Source: Tannerellaceae bacterium
GTDB taxonomy: Bacteria > Bacteroidota > Bacteroidia > Bacteroidales > Tannerellaceae
Assembly (NCBI GenBank): GCA_031267775.1
Contig: JAIRYL010000165.1
Coordinates: forward strand, 1-8,320
Length of the DNA stretch: 8,320 bases
Reading direction: 5' to 3'
Of this stretch, positions 1-6,279 are shown one piece after another. Positions within the stretch are counted from its first letter, which is position 1. Each line of letters begins with the position of its first letter. The notes under the pieces are model-generated. The model was given only the letters and a program-made list of their open reading frames with translations. It was not told the origin of the DNA and did not search any database. A program made the position numbers and the translations under genes.

Positions 1-545
1 AATTGACGCGCGACTTTTACGATACGTTTGATGAGGGCGACGCAGGGAAGGTGGTCATCCGCGCCGAAGGCGCCGCCGAGGGCGTTTTACCCGTAAAATA
101 TGATATGACAGACCGCGTAGGCGACGAATGTTATACCGACTGGATTGTATACCGTTATGCCGACGTGATTACCCTGCTGGCCGAAGCGCTTGTTCGCCAG
201 GGTGGATCAGTTACGCAAGAAGCCGTAGAACTGCTCAATCGGGTACGCACCCGCGCGGGACTGGCCGCCTGGCAGATGAGCGACTTTAAGGGGGCGGACG
301 ACTTTATAGACAAACTGCTGCTGGAGCGCGCTCACGAGCTGTGGTACGAAGGCGCTCGCCGGCAAGACCTGATCCGGAACGACCGGTATGTAAAAACCAT
401 GTCGCAAAAATGTATCCGCGCCGGTAAAACAGATTATATAACCTCGCTGGGCGCAAACAGCCACCGCTTCCCCCTCCCCGTTTCCGCCGTAAACGAAGGC
501 AAGAAGGGTGGATTCCAGTATCAAAACCCCGGCTATATAGACTGA
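1..545 (+). CDS. SusD/RagB family outer-membrane nutrient-binding lipoprotein, C-terminal part
   Basis: This is the last 180 or so residues of a SusD/RagB-family protein; the start lies left of the window, so the TTG at 3 is only an internal codon. SusD proteins are surface lipoproteins that bind glycans or other nutrients and cap a SusC-type TonB-dependent transporter. The segment YRYADVITLLAEALVRQGG matches the conserved helix of the family (R-Y-A-[DE]-V-x-L-L-x-A-E-A). It is followed by the ALELLNxVRxRAGL-like stretch (here AVELLNRVRTRAGL), the LLLERAHELWYEGARRQDLIR motif region, and a C-terminal FPLP...Q.NPGY ending typical of the family. The ending at NPGYID is natural and complete. The stretch is clearly richer in G and C than the genes to its right. 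A SusC partner would be expected to the left, outside the window. The substrate cannot be told from this fragment. Confidence 0.93.
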   Translation, partial: LTRDFYDTFDEGDAGKVVIRAEGAAEGVLPVKYDMTDRVGDECYTDWIVYRYADVITLLAEALVRQGGSVTQEAVELLNRVRTRAGLAAWQMSDFKGADDFIDKLLLERAHELWYEGARRQDLIRNDRYVKTMSQKCIRAGKTDYITSLGANSHRFPLPVSAVNEGKKGGFQYQNPGYID

Positions 546-570
546 TCGCGCGCCTCGTAAAACTATCGGA

Positions 571-605
571 AAAGAGGCTGTCTCAAAAGGGCAGTCTCTT
601 TTTTA
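571..605 (+). terminator. Rho-independent terminator after the susD-like gene
   Basis: An imperfect hairpin lies 25 bases after the stop codon. The arm 571-580 (AAAGAGGCTG) pairs with 592-601 (CAGTCTCTTT) over ten positions including one G-U pair, with an 11-base loop, and the right arm runs into a T tract (598-604). Position and shape fit a terminator. The left arm and loop also contain a 17-base motif found again at 4510-4526, so the hairpin may derive from a mobile-element end. Confidence 0.65.
573..589 (+). repeat. 17-base dispersed repeat, copy 1
   Basis: AGAGGCTGTCTCAAAAG occurs here and again, identically and in the same orientation, at 4510-4526. In this copy it forms the left arm and loop of the terminator-like hairpin. 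Motifs of this kind resemble insertion-sequence or MITE ends, but no transposase is next to either copy, so that origin is an inference. Confidence 0.6.
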
Positions 606-647
606 TAGATTAAGCAGTCAAAGGAGAGTTCTAATGAACAACTATTT

Positions 648-926
648 TTATGTATTTGGATTTAGCTTCATATTATACTTGGCCGCCAATCGTCCTAACA
701 TAACAGCATTGTATTTATTCAACAAATCAATTAGTATGCTATTGTTTCGTTCTGAATTGGGGCTGGATGGTTTAAGCCTCTTTTTTTATCATCCCAATTG
801 GAAACATGGAATTTGCCAACAAGGTTTTTGGTAACAGCTTTGTAATAACGTTTGCTATCATAGAAACAAAGCTTTAAAGTATTCGAGTGAACGCACAAAG
901 AAACGGTAGTAGTCATAATCAAACAT
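648..926 (-). pseudogene. Possible decayed small gene, function unknown
   Basis: I do not recognise a family. Reading leftward from ATG at 926-924 gives MFDYDYYRFFVRSLEYFKALFL and then stops. A second frame continues at once with YDSKRYYKAVTKNLVGKFH and VSNWDDKK. From an A7 run near 788-794 the original frame resumes with RLKPSSPNSERNN and then ILIDLLNKYNAVMLGRLAAK, ending at TAA 650-648. The three pieces together would make about 92 residues, and the first and last share one frame, as expected if two indels of opposite sign had entered a single gene. A TATTTTTG box (TAnnTTTG type) lies upstream in the leftward direction. Alternatively these are chance open stretches in AT-rich DNA; a homology search would be needed to choose. 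Confidence 0.3.
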
Positions 927-1127
927 TTTTATACATTATAGAACCTATCCAAGTATCTAATAAAAAACGTGTACAAAAATATATACAAACTTCGTATGGG
1001 CTAAATACTACTTAATGAGACCTGAAATTTTATTTTAACTATGATTATGCTTTACTTCAAAATGAAACAGCCTAAATTACAATCATTTACATAATTTAAA
1101 AGGTATTGTTTCGTGACGCTATTATTT
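927..1127. other. AT-rich intergenic stretch, no gene seen
   Basis: This stretch has frequent stops in all frames and no recognisable protein fragment. Apart from a possible TAnnTTTG box for the leftward remnant at 648-926, I see nothing that supports a gene or RNA. It separates that remnant from the tRNA gene and the stem-loop below it. Confidence 0.5.
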
Positions 1128-1149
1128 GCTGTTATTTGAGTATAACAGC
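1128..1149 (-). terminator. Perfect stem-loop downstream of the tRNA gene
   Basis: GCTGTTAT (1128-1135) and ATAACAGC (1142-1149) form a perfect 8-bp stem with a 6-base loop, starting 16 bases beyond the 3' end of the leftward tRNA. It could end the tRNA transcript or guide 3' processing. The bases that follow in the direction of transcription are AAATAATAG rather than a T run, so it is not a textbook intrinsic terminator. Confidence 0.4.
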
Positions 1150-1165
1150 TTATATTTCAATTAAG

Positions 1166-1239
1166 TGGTCCCACTTGGGCTTGAACCAAGGACTCCCTGA
1201 TTATGAGTCAGGTGCTCTAACCAACTGAGCTATGGGACC
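1166..1239 (-). tRNA. tRNA with CAT anticodon (probably elongator tRNA-Met)
   Basis: The minus strand folds as a 74-base cloverleaf. The acceptor arm pairs GGTCCCA with TGGGACC; the D arm is GCTCAGTTGGTTAGAGC. The anticodon arm is CCTGA-CTCATAA-TCAGG with anticodon CAT, and the T arm contains GGTTCAAGCC. The discriminator base is A at 1166, and CCA is not encoded (CTT follows). The seven-pair acceptor stem argues against an initiator tRNA. A CAT anticodon may also belong to tRNA-Ile2, whose C34 is changed to lysidine by TilS, and the sequence alone does not fully exclude that. The gene has its own promoter-like site between it and prfB. Confidence 0.93.
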
Positions 1240-1266
1240 TATTCAGGTGTTCTCTGAAATCGGGTG

Positions 1267-1297
1267 CAATATTACGATTAATTATCGGTTCCTGCAA
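1267..1297 (-). promoter_or_regulatory. Promoter of the tRNA gene
   Basis: Reading leftward, TTG at 1297-1295 is followed after 20 bases by TAATATTG at 1274-1267, one mismatch from the Bacteroidota TAnnTTTG -7 box. The predicted start of transcription would be about 20 bases before the first tRNA base. It lies in the gap between the prfB stop and the tRNA. Confidence 0.55.
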
Positions 1298-1315
1298 GTG
1301 TTTTTTCTGAAAAAC

Positions 1316-2441
1316 TTATTTCTCTTTTGCTTCTTCGGCTGCAAACTCCATCAGGTAAGCTTTGATAAAATTATCTATCTTCCCATCCATTACGCCGTTT
1401 ACATCCGACGTTTGATAGTTGGTACGGTGATCTTTTACGCGACGGTCGTCAAATACATAGCTTCGTATTTGAGAACCCCATTCTATTTTTTTCTTGCCGG
1501 CTTCTATCTTCTGTTGTTCGGCCATTCGTTTCTGCAAAGCAATATCATATAGCATGGAACGTAAAAGTCGCATCGCATTTTCACGGTTTCCCAATTGGGA
1601 ACGGCTCTCGGTATTTTCAATCAGAATTTCACGCGTTTCGCCGGTATCCGGGTCTTTATAGTTATAACGTAAACGAACTCCTGTTTCTACCTTGTTTACA
1701 TTCTGTCCTCCGGCGCCTCCTGAGCGGAACGTATCCCACGTATAGTCGGCCGAATTTATTTCTATTTCAATCGAATCGTCAACCAGCGGAGAAACAAACA
1801 CCGATGCAAAAGAAGTCATTCGTTTACCCTGCGCATTATATGGAGAGACGCGTACTAAACGATGCACTCCATTCTCTCCTTTCAGATAGCCATACGCATA
1901 ATCGCCTTCCATCTGCATTGTTACAGACTTTATGCCGGCTTCGTCGCCTTCTTGTAAATTATTTATGGCGATTTTATAGTTGTTCGCTTCTGCCCAGCGT
2001 ATATACATACGCATCAACATAGAAGCCCAATCCTGACTTTCAGTTCCTCCGGCTCCTGAATTAATTTTCAGTATACAACCCATCTGATCGGCTTCTTGCC
2101 GGAGCATGTTACGAAATTCCAGATTCTCTATGGCAGAAAATGCCTTTTGATAAGCTACGTCGACTTCTTCTTCCGAAATGACGCCTTCTTTCACATATTC
2201 GTACGCTAATTCGAGTTCTTCTGTAGCCGCCCGGACTTCGTTGTATAACTCAATCCATTTTTTCAATTCGCGTACAATTTTCATTTGGCCTTCCGCTTTT
2301 TTGGCGTCTTCCCAAAAAGCCGGGTCTTGTGTGCGTAAGTCTTCTTCTTCTAACTGGATGGTCTTATTATCAATGTCAAAGGTACCTCCTCAGCGCTTCC
2401 TCGCGCTCCAATACGTCACGTAGTTGGTCTGTCGTTATCAT
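1316..2441 (-). CDS. prfB: Peptide chain release factor 2, with programmed +1 frameshift
   Basis: RF2 reads UGA and UAA stop codons on the ribosome and triggers release of the finished protein. The full protein is 374 residues, in line with the family. Codons 1-21 (MITTDQLRDVLEREEALRRYL) are read from ATG 2441-2439. At CTT TGA C the ribosome slips +1 and continues as DIDNKTIQ and onward to TAA at 1318-1316. The peptidyl-transferase motif GGQ is at about residues 244-246 inside RSGGAGGQNVNKVE. The stop-codon recognition motif, SPF in E. coli, is SPY here (about 199-201, VRVSPYNAQGKR), a variant I recall from Bacteroidota RF2. The C-terminal block WGSQIRSYVFDDRRVKDHRT is also typical. A single-frame reading would start falsely at ATG 2284 and lose 52 residues. 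The gene follows the acyl-CoA synthetase gene by 29 bases in the same direction and probably has its own promoter. It is not a pseudogene. Confidence 0.97.
2376..2390 (-). promoter_or_regulatory. prfB autoregulatory +1 frameshift site
   Basis: The minus strand reads AGG AGG TAC CTT TGA C. AGGAGG (2390-2385) is an internal Shine-Dalgarno-like sequence 3 bases before the slippery CTT (2381-2379), followed by the in-frame stop TGA (2378-2376) and then C. The E. coli site is AGG GGG TAT CTT TGA C with the same spacing. When RF2 is scarce, the slow UGA lets tRNA-Leu slip to UUU and full-length RF2 is made, which closes a feedback loop on RF2 level. The layout is seen directly; the mechanism is established for prfB. 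Confidence 0.96.
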
Positions 2442-2460
2442 AAAATCTTTTTTTTATCTG

Positions 2461-2468
2461 CAAAAGTA
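2461..2468 (-). promoter_or_regulatory. Possible prfB promoter, -7 box
   Basis: TACTTTTG on the minus strand fits the Bacteroidota TAnnTTTG -7 box, lies just past the stop of the upstream acyl-CoA synthetase gene, and ends 19 bases before the prfB ATG. No good TTG -33 box is found about 19-21 bases further upstream, so the site may be weak or prfB may also be read from the upstream gene. Confidence 0.4.
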
Positions 2469-2470
2469 AT

Positions 2471-4279
2471 TTATTCTTTATACATTTCTTCTATGCGGGA
2501 CGCATATTTTTCCAAAATGACGGGACGGCGAAGTTTTAGCGTGTCAGTCAGTTCGCGTCCTTCCATTGTAAATGGTTCGGCTAATAGAGCAAAGCGTTTG
2601 ATTTTCTCGTAAGACGCCAAATCTTTTTGGCGTTCTTCCACATGCGATTCTATCAGGCGAATAATATCATGGTTTATAACCAATTCATTTCGATTATTGA
2701 AAACGATTCCCTTTTGTTTCGCATATTCTTCCAACACATCGAAATCGGGAACGATCAAAGCGCCTACAAACTTCCGTTTATCGCCAATTACGGCAATCTG
2801 GGATATAAATTTATCATTATTTATCAGTAATTCTATCGCCTGCGGCGCAATATACTTGCCATTGGAAGTCTTGTATAGATCCTTAATCCGTTCGGTAAAG
2901 AAAAGAACGTCACCCTCCAGACGCCCGGCGTCGCCCGTCCGGAAAAACCCATCTTCGGTAAACGCTTTTACATTTTCTTCCGGCCGTTTGTAATAACCGG
3001 ATGTAACTGTTTTCCCTTTTACCAGTATTTCATTATTCGATTCATCTATTTTCACCTGTATATCCGGCATAACCGTACCTATCGAGCCTATAACGAACCT
3101 TTCCCTTGAGCAGAAAGACACTGTCGCGGTGGTCTCGCTTAATCCATACCCGTAGGCAATCGGTATGTTTACCGATTGCAGAAAGATATTCACCGTATCC
3201 GACAGAGGGGCGCCGGCTGTGGGAAATAATTTCCCTTTTTCAATGCCAAGAACCTTTTTCAATGCCCTGAAGATTGTTTTATTATATAATCCGAATTTAA
3301 GTTTAAGAAAGAACGGCGGTTTGATTCCTTCATTCTTATACTCAAGATTATAGGTATGACCTACTTTAACGGCATTAAGAGCTATTCTTTTCAATAAACC
3401 GGGAAAAGCATCTATTTTTTCATGTACGCCGGCATACACTTTTTCCCAGAAGCGAGGCACATTGCACATCATCGTAGGGCGTACTTCCCTTAATGTTTCC
3501 TGTATCATTTTAGGGTCTCGATTAATAGCTACTTTTACCCCGTTATACAGGCACAGGTATGTCCAGGCTTTTTCAAATATATGCGTAAGAGGTAAAAAGC
3601 ATACCGACGTCTCTTTATCCGTTATGATGGGAAGGCGGATATGATGAATACGCATTACTTCCAGAAAACTAGCATGATACAGCATCACTCCCTTTGAATT
3701 TCCCGTAGTTCCAGATGTGTATATAATTGTAGCCAAATCTTCCGGGGTGGCTTCTTTCATGCGGACTTTAACGGTTGTTTCCGCATGTGCATTATCGCCT
3801 AAACGCTGAAAATCAGCAAAATAAACAGACGTTTTATCTTCCGGGTTTAATTTCACTTTGGGGTCGAAAACAATAAGCCTTTTTAAAATGGAAGATGATT
3901 TTTGTACAATAAACGCATTGTTATATTGTAATTGTTCGCCAACAAACAAGGTACTTATCGTAGCATCGTTGACAATATACTCTACCTGCGCGGGCGAACT
4001 GGTAGCATACATGGGCACCAGAACCGCCCGGTTGGCATATCCTGCAAAGTCTGTTATTAAATATTGCGGTAAATTTTGCGAATAGATACCTATATTTTCA
4101 TGTTCTGCTATGCCAAATTCAGCCATAGCCTTCGCTGTAAGCATGATGTCGTCTGAAAATTTCCTCCACGAAATTTTCAGCCATTTTCCTGTTTCATCAT
4201 CTCTGTGCGTCAGAGCGGTACGCGTTTCGTACTTCGCAGCCTGATGGTGGATTAATTCAGCATAGTGATAGTAAGTCAT
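2471..4279 (-). CDS. Long-chain fatty acid--CoA ligase (AMP-binding enzyme)
   Basis: The 602-residue protein belongs to the ANL adenylate-forming family, most like long-chain acyl-CoA synthetases. These activate a fatty acid with ATP to an acyl-AMP and pass it to coenzyme A. Visible motifs in order: the phosphate-binding loop YTSGTTGNSKG (187-197), LPLTHIFEKAW (229-239), YGLSETT (378-384), the ATP-binding Asp in FRTGD (D450), the hinge region with ERIKD (R464 and following), and the late catalytic Lys in LTDTLKLRR (K582). All key residues are present. I chose MTYYHYAEL (ATG 4279-4277) as start because homologues begin near this point and a promoter box (4307-4314) lies inside the 27-codon upstream extension that begins at 4360. 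The gene precedes prfB by 29 bases. Acyl chain specificity cannot be read from the sequence; I leave the symbol empty because fadD-type paralogues are common. Confidence 0.93.
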   Translation of the reverse strand: MTYYHYAELIHHQAAKYETRTALTHRDDETGKWLKISWRKFSDDIMLTAKAMAEFGIAEHENIGIYSQNLPQYLITDFAGYANRAVLVPMYATSSPAQVEYIVNDATISTLFVGEQLQYNNAFIVQKSSSILKRLIVFDPKVKLNPEDKTSVYFADFQRLGDNAHAETTVKVRMKEATPEDLATIIYTSGTTGNSKGVMLYHASFLEVMRIHHIRLPIITDKETSVCFLPLTHIFEKAWTYLCLYNGVKVAINRDPKMIQETLREVRPTMMCNVPRFWEKVYAGVHEKIDAFPGLLKRIALNAVKVGHTYNLEYKNEGIKPPFFLKLKFGLYNKTIFRALKKVLGIEKGKLFPTAGAPLSDTVNIFLQSVNIPIAYGYGLSETTATVSFCSRERFVIGSIGTVMPDIQVKIDESNNEILVKGKTVTSGYYKRPEENVKAFTEDGFFRTGDAGRLEGDVLFFTERIKDLYKTSNGKYIAPQAIELLINNDKFISQIAVIGDKRKFVGALIVPDFDVLEEYAKQKGIVFNNRNELVINHDIIRLIESHVEERQKDLASYEKIKRFALLAEPFTMEGRELTDTLKLRRPVILEKYASRIEEMYKE

Positions 4280-4306
4280 ATTCTTTAGCGCTTTTGTATT
4301 AATATG

Positions 4307-4336
4307 CAAATATAATTTATTCAATTGTATCAACAA
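4307..4336 (-). promoter_or_regulatory. Promoter of the acyl-CoA synthetase gene
   Basis: Reading leftward, TTG (4336-4334), a 19-base spacer, then TATATTTG (4314-4307) match the Bacteroidota -33/-7 promoter pattern. Transcription would start near 4300, about 20 bases before the ATG at 4279, which rules against the longer reading frame starting at 4360. Confidence 0.7.
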
Positions 4337-4357
4337 CGATAGACAGCTTATTTTCTT

Positions 4358-4379
4358 CACAAAAGATTCACAAAAGATT
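4358..4379. repeat. Two tandem copies of an 11-base unit
   Basis: CACAAAAGATT is repeated head to tail at 4358-4368 and 4369-4379. The second copy can also pair as CACAAAA (4369-4375) with TTTTGTG (4383-4389) around a 7-base loop. It lies just upstream of the acyl-CoA synthetase promoter and could be an operator or a simple slippage duplication; the sequence does not decide. Confidence 0.55.
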
Positions 4380-4506
4380 CATTTTTGTGCAACATATCGT
4401 ACCAAAGTCTTCGCGTGACTTGCGGGGGATTCAAAATAGTTGGGAGAGATAGGAAAAAACAGATTTATGGGATTATCGTGATTACCAATAGCGATGGCGA
4501 CGACAA

Positions 4507-4556
4507 CGTAGAGGCTGTCTCAAAAGTCAAGGGCGGGTTTGAAACCCGCCTCTACG
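4507..4556. repeat. REP-like palindrome split by a 17-base repeat motif
   Basis: The core GGCGGGTTTGAAACCCGCC (4532-4550) is a perfect palindrome around one central base. Outer flanks CGTAGAGG (4507-4514) and CCTCTACG (4549-4556) are also inverted, but the left flank is separated from the core by about 17 extra bases. An uninterrupted element would read CGTAGAGGCGGGTTT followed by its mirror. The extra stretch overlaps AGAGGCTGTCTCAAAAG, the dispersed motif also found at 573-589. No T run follows, so this is a dispersed repeat rather than a terminator. It lies between the divergent acyl-CoA synthetase and sufS promoters. Confidence 0.65.
4510..4526 (+). repeat. 17-base dispersed repeat, copy 2
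   Basis: Identical to 573-589. Here its first bases coincide with the left flank of the REP-like palindrome (GTAGAGG), and its remainder sits between that flank and the palindromic core. Confidence 0.6.
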
Positions 4557-4601
4557 CGGGTGTGTTCTACTTGCTCTACTGATTTATGCGTTTGGGAAAG
4601 G

Positions 4602-4629
4602 TTTGTATTTGTTTTTTGTCGTATCTTTG
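4602..4629 (+). promoter_or_regulatory. Promoter of the sufS gene block
   Basis: TATCTTTG (4622-4629) is a full match to the TAnnTTTG -7 box, 24 bases before ATG 4654. A TTTG (4602-4605) lies 16 bases upstream, a little closer than the usual 19-20, so the -33 assignment is less certain than the -7 box. Confidence 0.6.
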
Positions 4630-4653
4630 GAGTTGCTATAAAGAAAAAGAGTC

Positions 4654-5874
4654 ATGATTATGTTAGATGTTGAATCTATCCGGAAAGATTTCCCGATTCT
4701 CGGTCATACCGTTTATGATAAACCGTTGATTTATTTTGATAATGCGGCTACTACTCAGAAGCCGAGATCGGTGGTGGAAAAAATAGAGACGGGTTATTAT
4801 AATGTAAATGCCAATATTCACAGGGGCGTGCATTTTCTGAGTCAAGCGGCAACGGAAGCGCACGAAAATGCCAGGAAAGAGGTGCAGCGGTTCCTTCATG
4901 CTCATTCGCCAGCCGAAATTATTTTTACGAGGGGGACAACGGAAGCTATTAATCTTGTTGCTTCCAGTTTTTCCGATGCGTGTATGCAACCTGGCGACGA
5001 AGTAATTATTTCCGAAATGGAACATCATTCCAATATTGTTCCCTGGCAAATACAAGCTGCGAGAACAGGAATTGCCATCAAGGTAATACCTGTTACTGAA
5101 AAAGGGGAGCTTTGCATGGATCGTTATAAGGAGCTTTTTTCGGAGCGAACCAAATTGGTTTCGGCGACGCATATCTCGAATGTGTTGGGGACGATTAATC
5201 CGGTGGAGGAGATTATTGGTATTGCTCATCAGCATCAGGTACCGGTTTTGATAGACGGGGCGCAGGCTGTTCCGCATGTAAAAGTAGACGTACAGGCTTT
5301 AGACGCTGATTTTTATGTTTTCTCCGGACATAAAGTATACGGGCCGACAGGTATCGGCGTTTTATACGGTAAAGAAAAATGGTTGGATAAGCTCCCTCCC
5401 TATCAAGGCGGAGGCGAAATGATTGCGACTGTTACTTTTGAAAAAACAACCTTTAACGAGTTGCCCTTCAAATTTGAAGCGGGCACGCCCGATTATATCG
5501 GCAGCACCGCGCTGGCAGAAGCTTTGCGGTATGTAGAAAATATCGGGATAGGGAATATTGCCGCTTATGAAGACGGGCTGATGCGGTATGCCGCCGAAAA
5601 ATTAAATACAATAGAAGGCGTTCGTATTTTTGGGCAGTCTAAGGAGAAGGGTAGCGTATTGTCTTTTTTGATTGATCATATTCATCACTACGATATGGGT
5701 ATGTTGCTCGACCGCTTGGGAATAGCCGTCCGTACGGGGCATCATTGCGCTCAGCCATTAATGAACGTACTGGGAATCGAAGGCACGGTACGTATTTCTT
5801 TTTCATTCTATAATACTAAAAAAGAAATTGATACGTTTATTACTAGTGTAGAACGAGTTCGAACTATGTTATAA
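4654..5874 (+). CDS. sufS: Cysteine desulfurase, SufS type
   Basis: SufS is a pyridoxal-phosphate enzyme that takes sulfur from L-cysteine, leaving alanine, and supplies it for Fe-S cluster building in the cytoplasm. The 406-residue length fits group II desulfurases. Visible landmarks: YFDNAATTQKP near the start (27-37), the cofactor-stacking EHHSN (123-127), DGAQ with the cofactor Asp (D201), SGHK with the Schiff-base Lys (K227), and the short RTGHHCAQPLM loop carrying the persulfide Cys (C365), typical of SufS rather than IscS. ATG 4660 (MLDVESIRKDFPIL) is an equally good start and aligns better with family N-termini; there is no strong Shine-Dalgarno to decide. It heads a packed block with a vanZ-like gene (7-base gap) and rnhB. 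No sufB, sufC or sufD is next to it, although these usually accompany sufS in Bacteroidota. Confidence 0.95.
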   Translation: MIMLDVESIRKDFPILGHTVYDKPLIYFDNAATTQKPRSVVEKIETGYYNVNANIHRGVHFLSQAATEAHENARKEVQRFLHAHSPAEIIFTRGTTEAINLVASSFSDACMQPGDEVIISEMEHHSNIVPWQIQAARTGIAIKVIPVTEKGELCMDRYKELFSERTKLVSATHISNVLGTINPVEEIIGIAHQHQVPVLIDGAQAVPHVKVDVQALDADFYVFSGHKVYGPTGIGVLYGKEKWLDKLPPYQGGGEMIATVTFEKTTFNELPFKFEAGTPDYIGSTALAEALRYVENIGIGNIAAYEDGLMRYAAEKLNTIEGVRIFGQSKEKGSVLSFLIDHIHHYDMGMLLDRLGIAVRTGHHCAQPLMNVLGIEGTVRISFSFYNTKKEIDTFITSVERVRTML

Positions 5875-5881
5875 ATTAATT

Positions 5882-6274
5882 ATGCTGTATTATATTAAAA
5901 AATATCCTTTTTCGTTAGTTGTTATTCTGGCCGTTATTTATCTGTCATTCTTCAAACTCCCATGCGTGGGCGTCTCTTTGTTTAAAGGGACTGACAAAGT
6001 TGCCCATTTTTGCATGCTTGGAGGCTTGTCGGGTATATTATGGCTTGAATTTTTACTCAATCACAGGAAGGAAGGATTGAATTTAAAACGGGTTGTAACA
6101 GGCGCCGTTGTTTGTCCGATACTTTTTGGCGGATTAATCGAGTTAGGACAAGCTTACCTGACGCAATATCGCAGAGGAGACTGGCTGGATTTTCTGGCCA
6201 GTACGGCAGGCGTTCTTGTCGCTTCGCTTATTGCCTGGTATGTTTTGCGCCCTTTTTTATTTAAAAGGGGTTAG
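5882..6274 (+). CDS. VanZ-like family membrane protein
   Basis: A 130-residue integral membrane protein with about four hydrophobic segments (roughly 9-27, 43-60, 71-88 and 103-124). It carries the VanZ-family signature residues: TDKVAHF (37-43) after the first membrane segment, a conserved E-x-x-Q (E87, Q90), and RRGDWLDFLAS (97-107) before the last. The family is named for teicoplanin resistance in vancomycin clusters, but most stand-alone members, like this one, have no proven role and should not be read as resistance genes. It begins 7 bases after sufS and ends 5 bases before rnhB, so it is very likely cotranscribed with both; no functional link is evident. Confidence 0.88.
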   Translation: MLYYIKKYPFSLVVILAVIYLSFFKLPCVGVSLFKGTDKVAHFCMLGGLSGILWLEFLLNHRKEGLNLKRVVTGAVVCPILFGGLIELGQAYLTQYRRGDWLDFLASTAGVLVASLIAWYVLRPFLFKRG

Positions 6275-6279
6275 TTTCT

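Noticed and set aside
207..524. Minus-strand open frame opposite the susD-like gene
   Set aside because: It is a shadow of the clearly conserved plus-strand SusD frame and has no recognisable protein features.
634..834. Plus-strand 66-codon open frame
   Set aside because: It has no family resemblance and no promoter, and it is antisense to the more protein-like leftward pieces at 648-926.
1166..1239. tRNA gene as an integration (att) site
   Set aside because: No integrase gene and no second copy of the tRNA 3' end is present in the window.
1296..1317. A/T hairpin right after the prfB stop as a terminator
   Set aside because: The stem is nearly all A-T with a bulge, no T run follows, and it overlaps the -33 element of the tRNA promoter.
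4385..4582. Plus-strand 65-codon open frame
   Set aside because: It runs through the REP-like palindrome and the 17-base repeat, and no homologous protein is recognisable.
4663..5277. 204-codon minus-strand open frame within sufS
   Set aside because: It lies wholly opposite the SufS frame, which has all its catalytic residues; long antisense frames are common opposite conserved genes.
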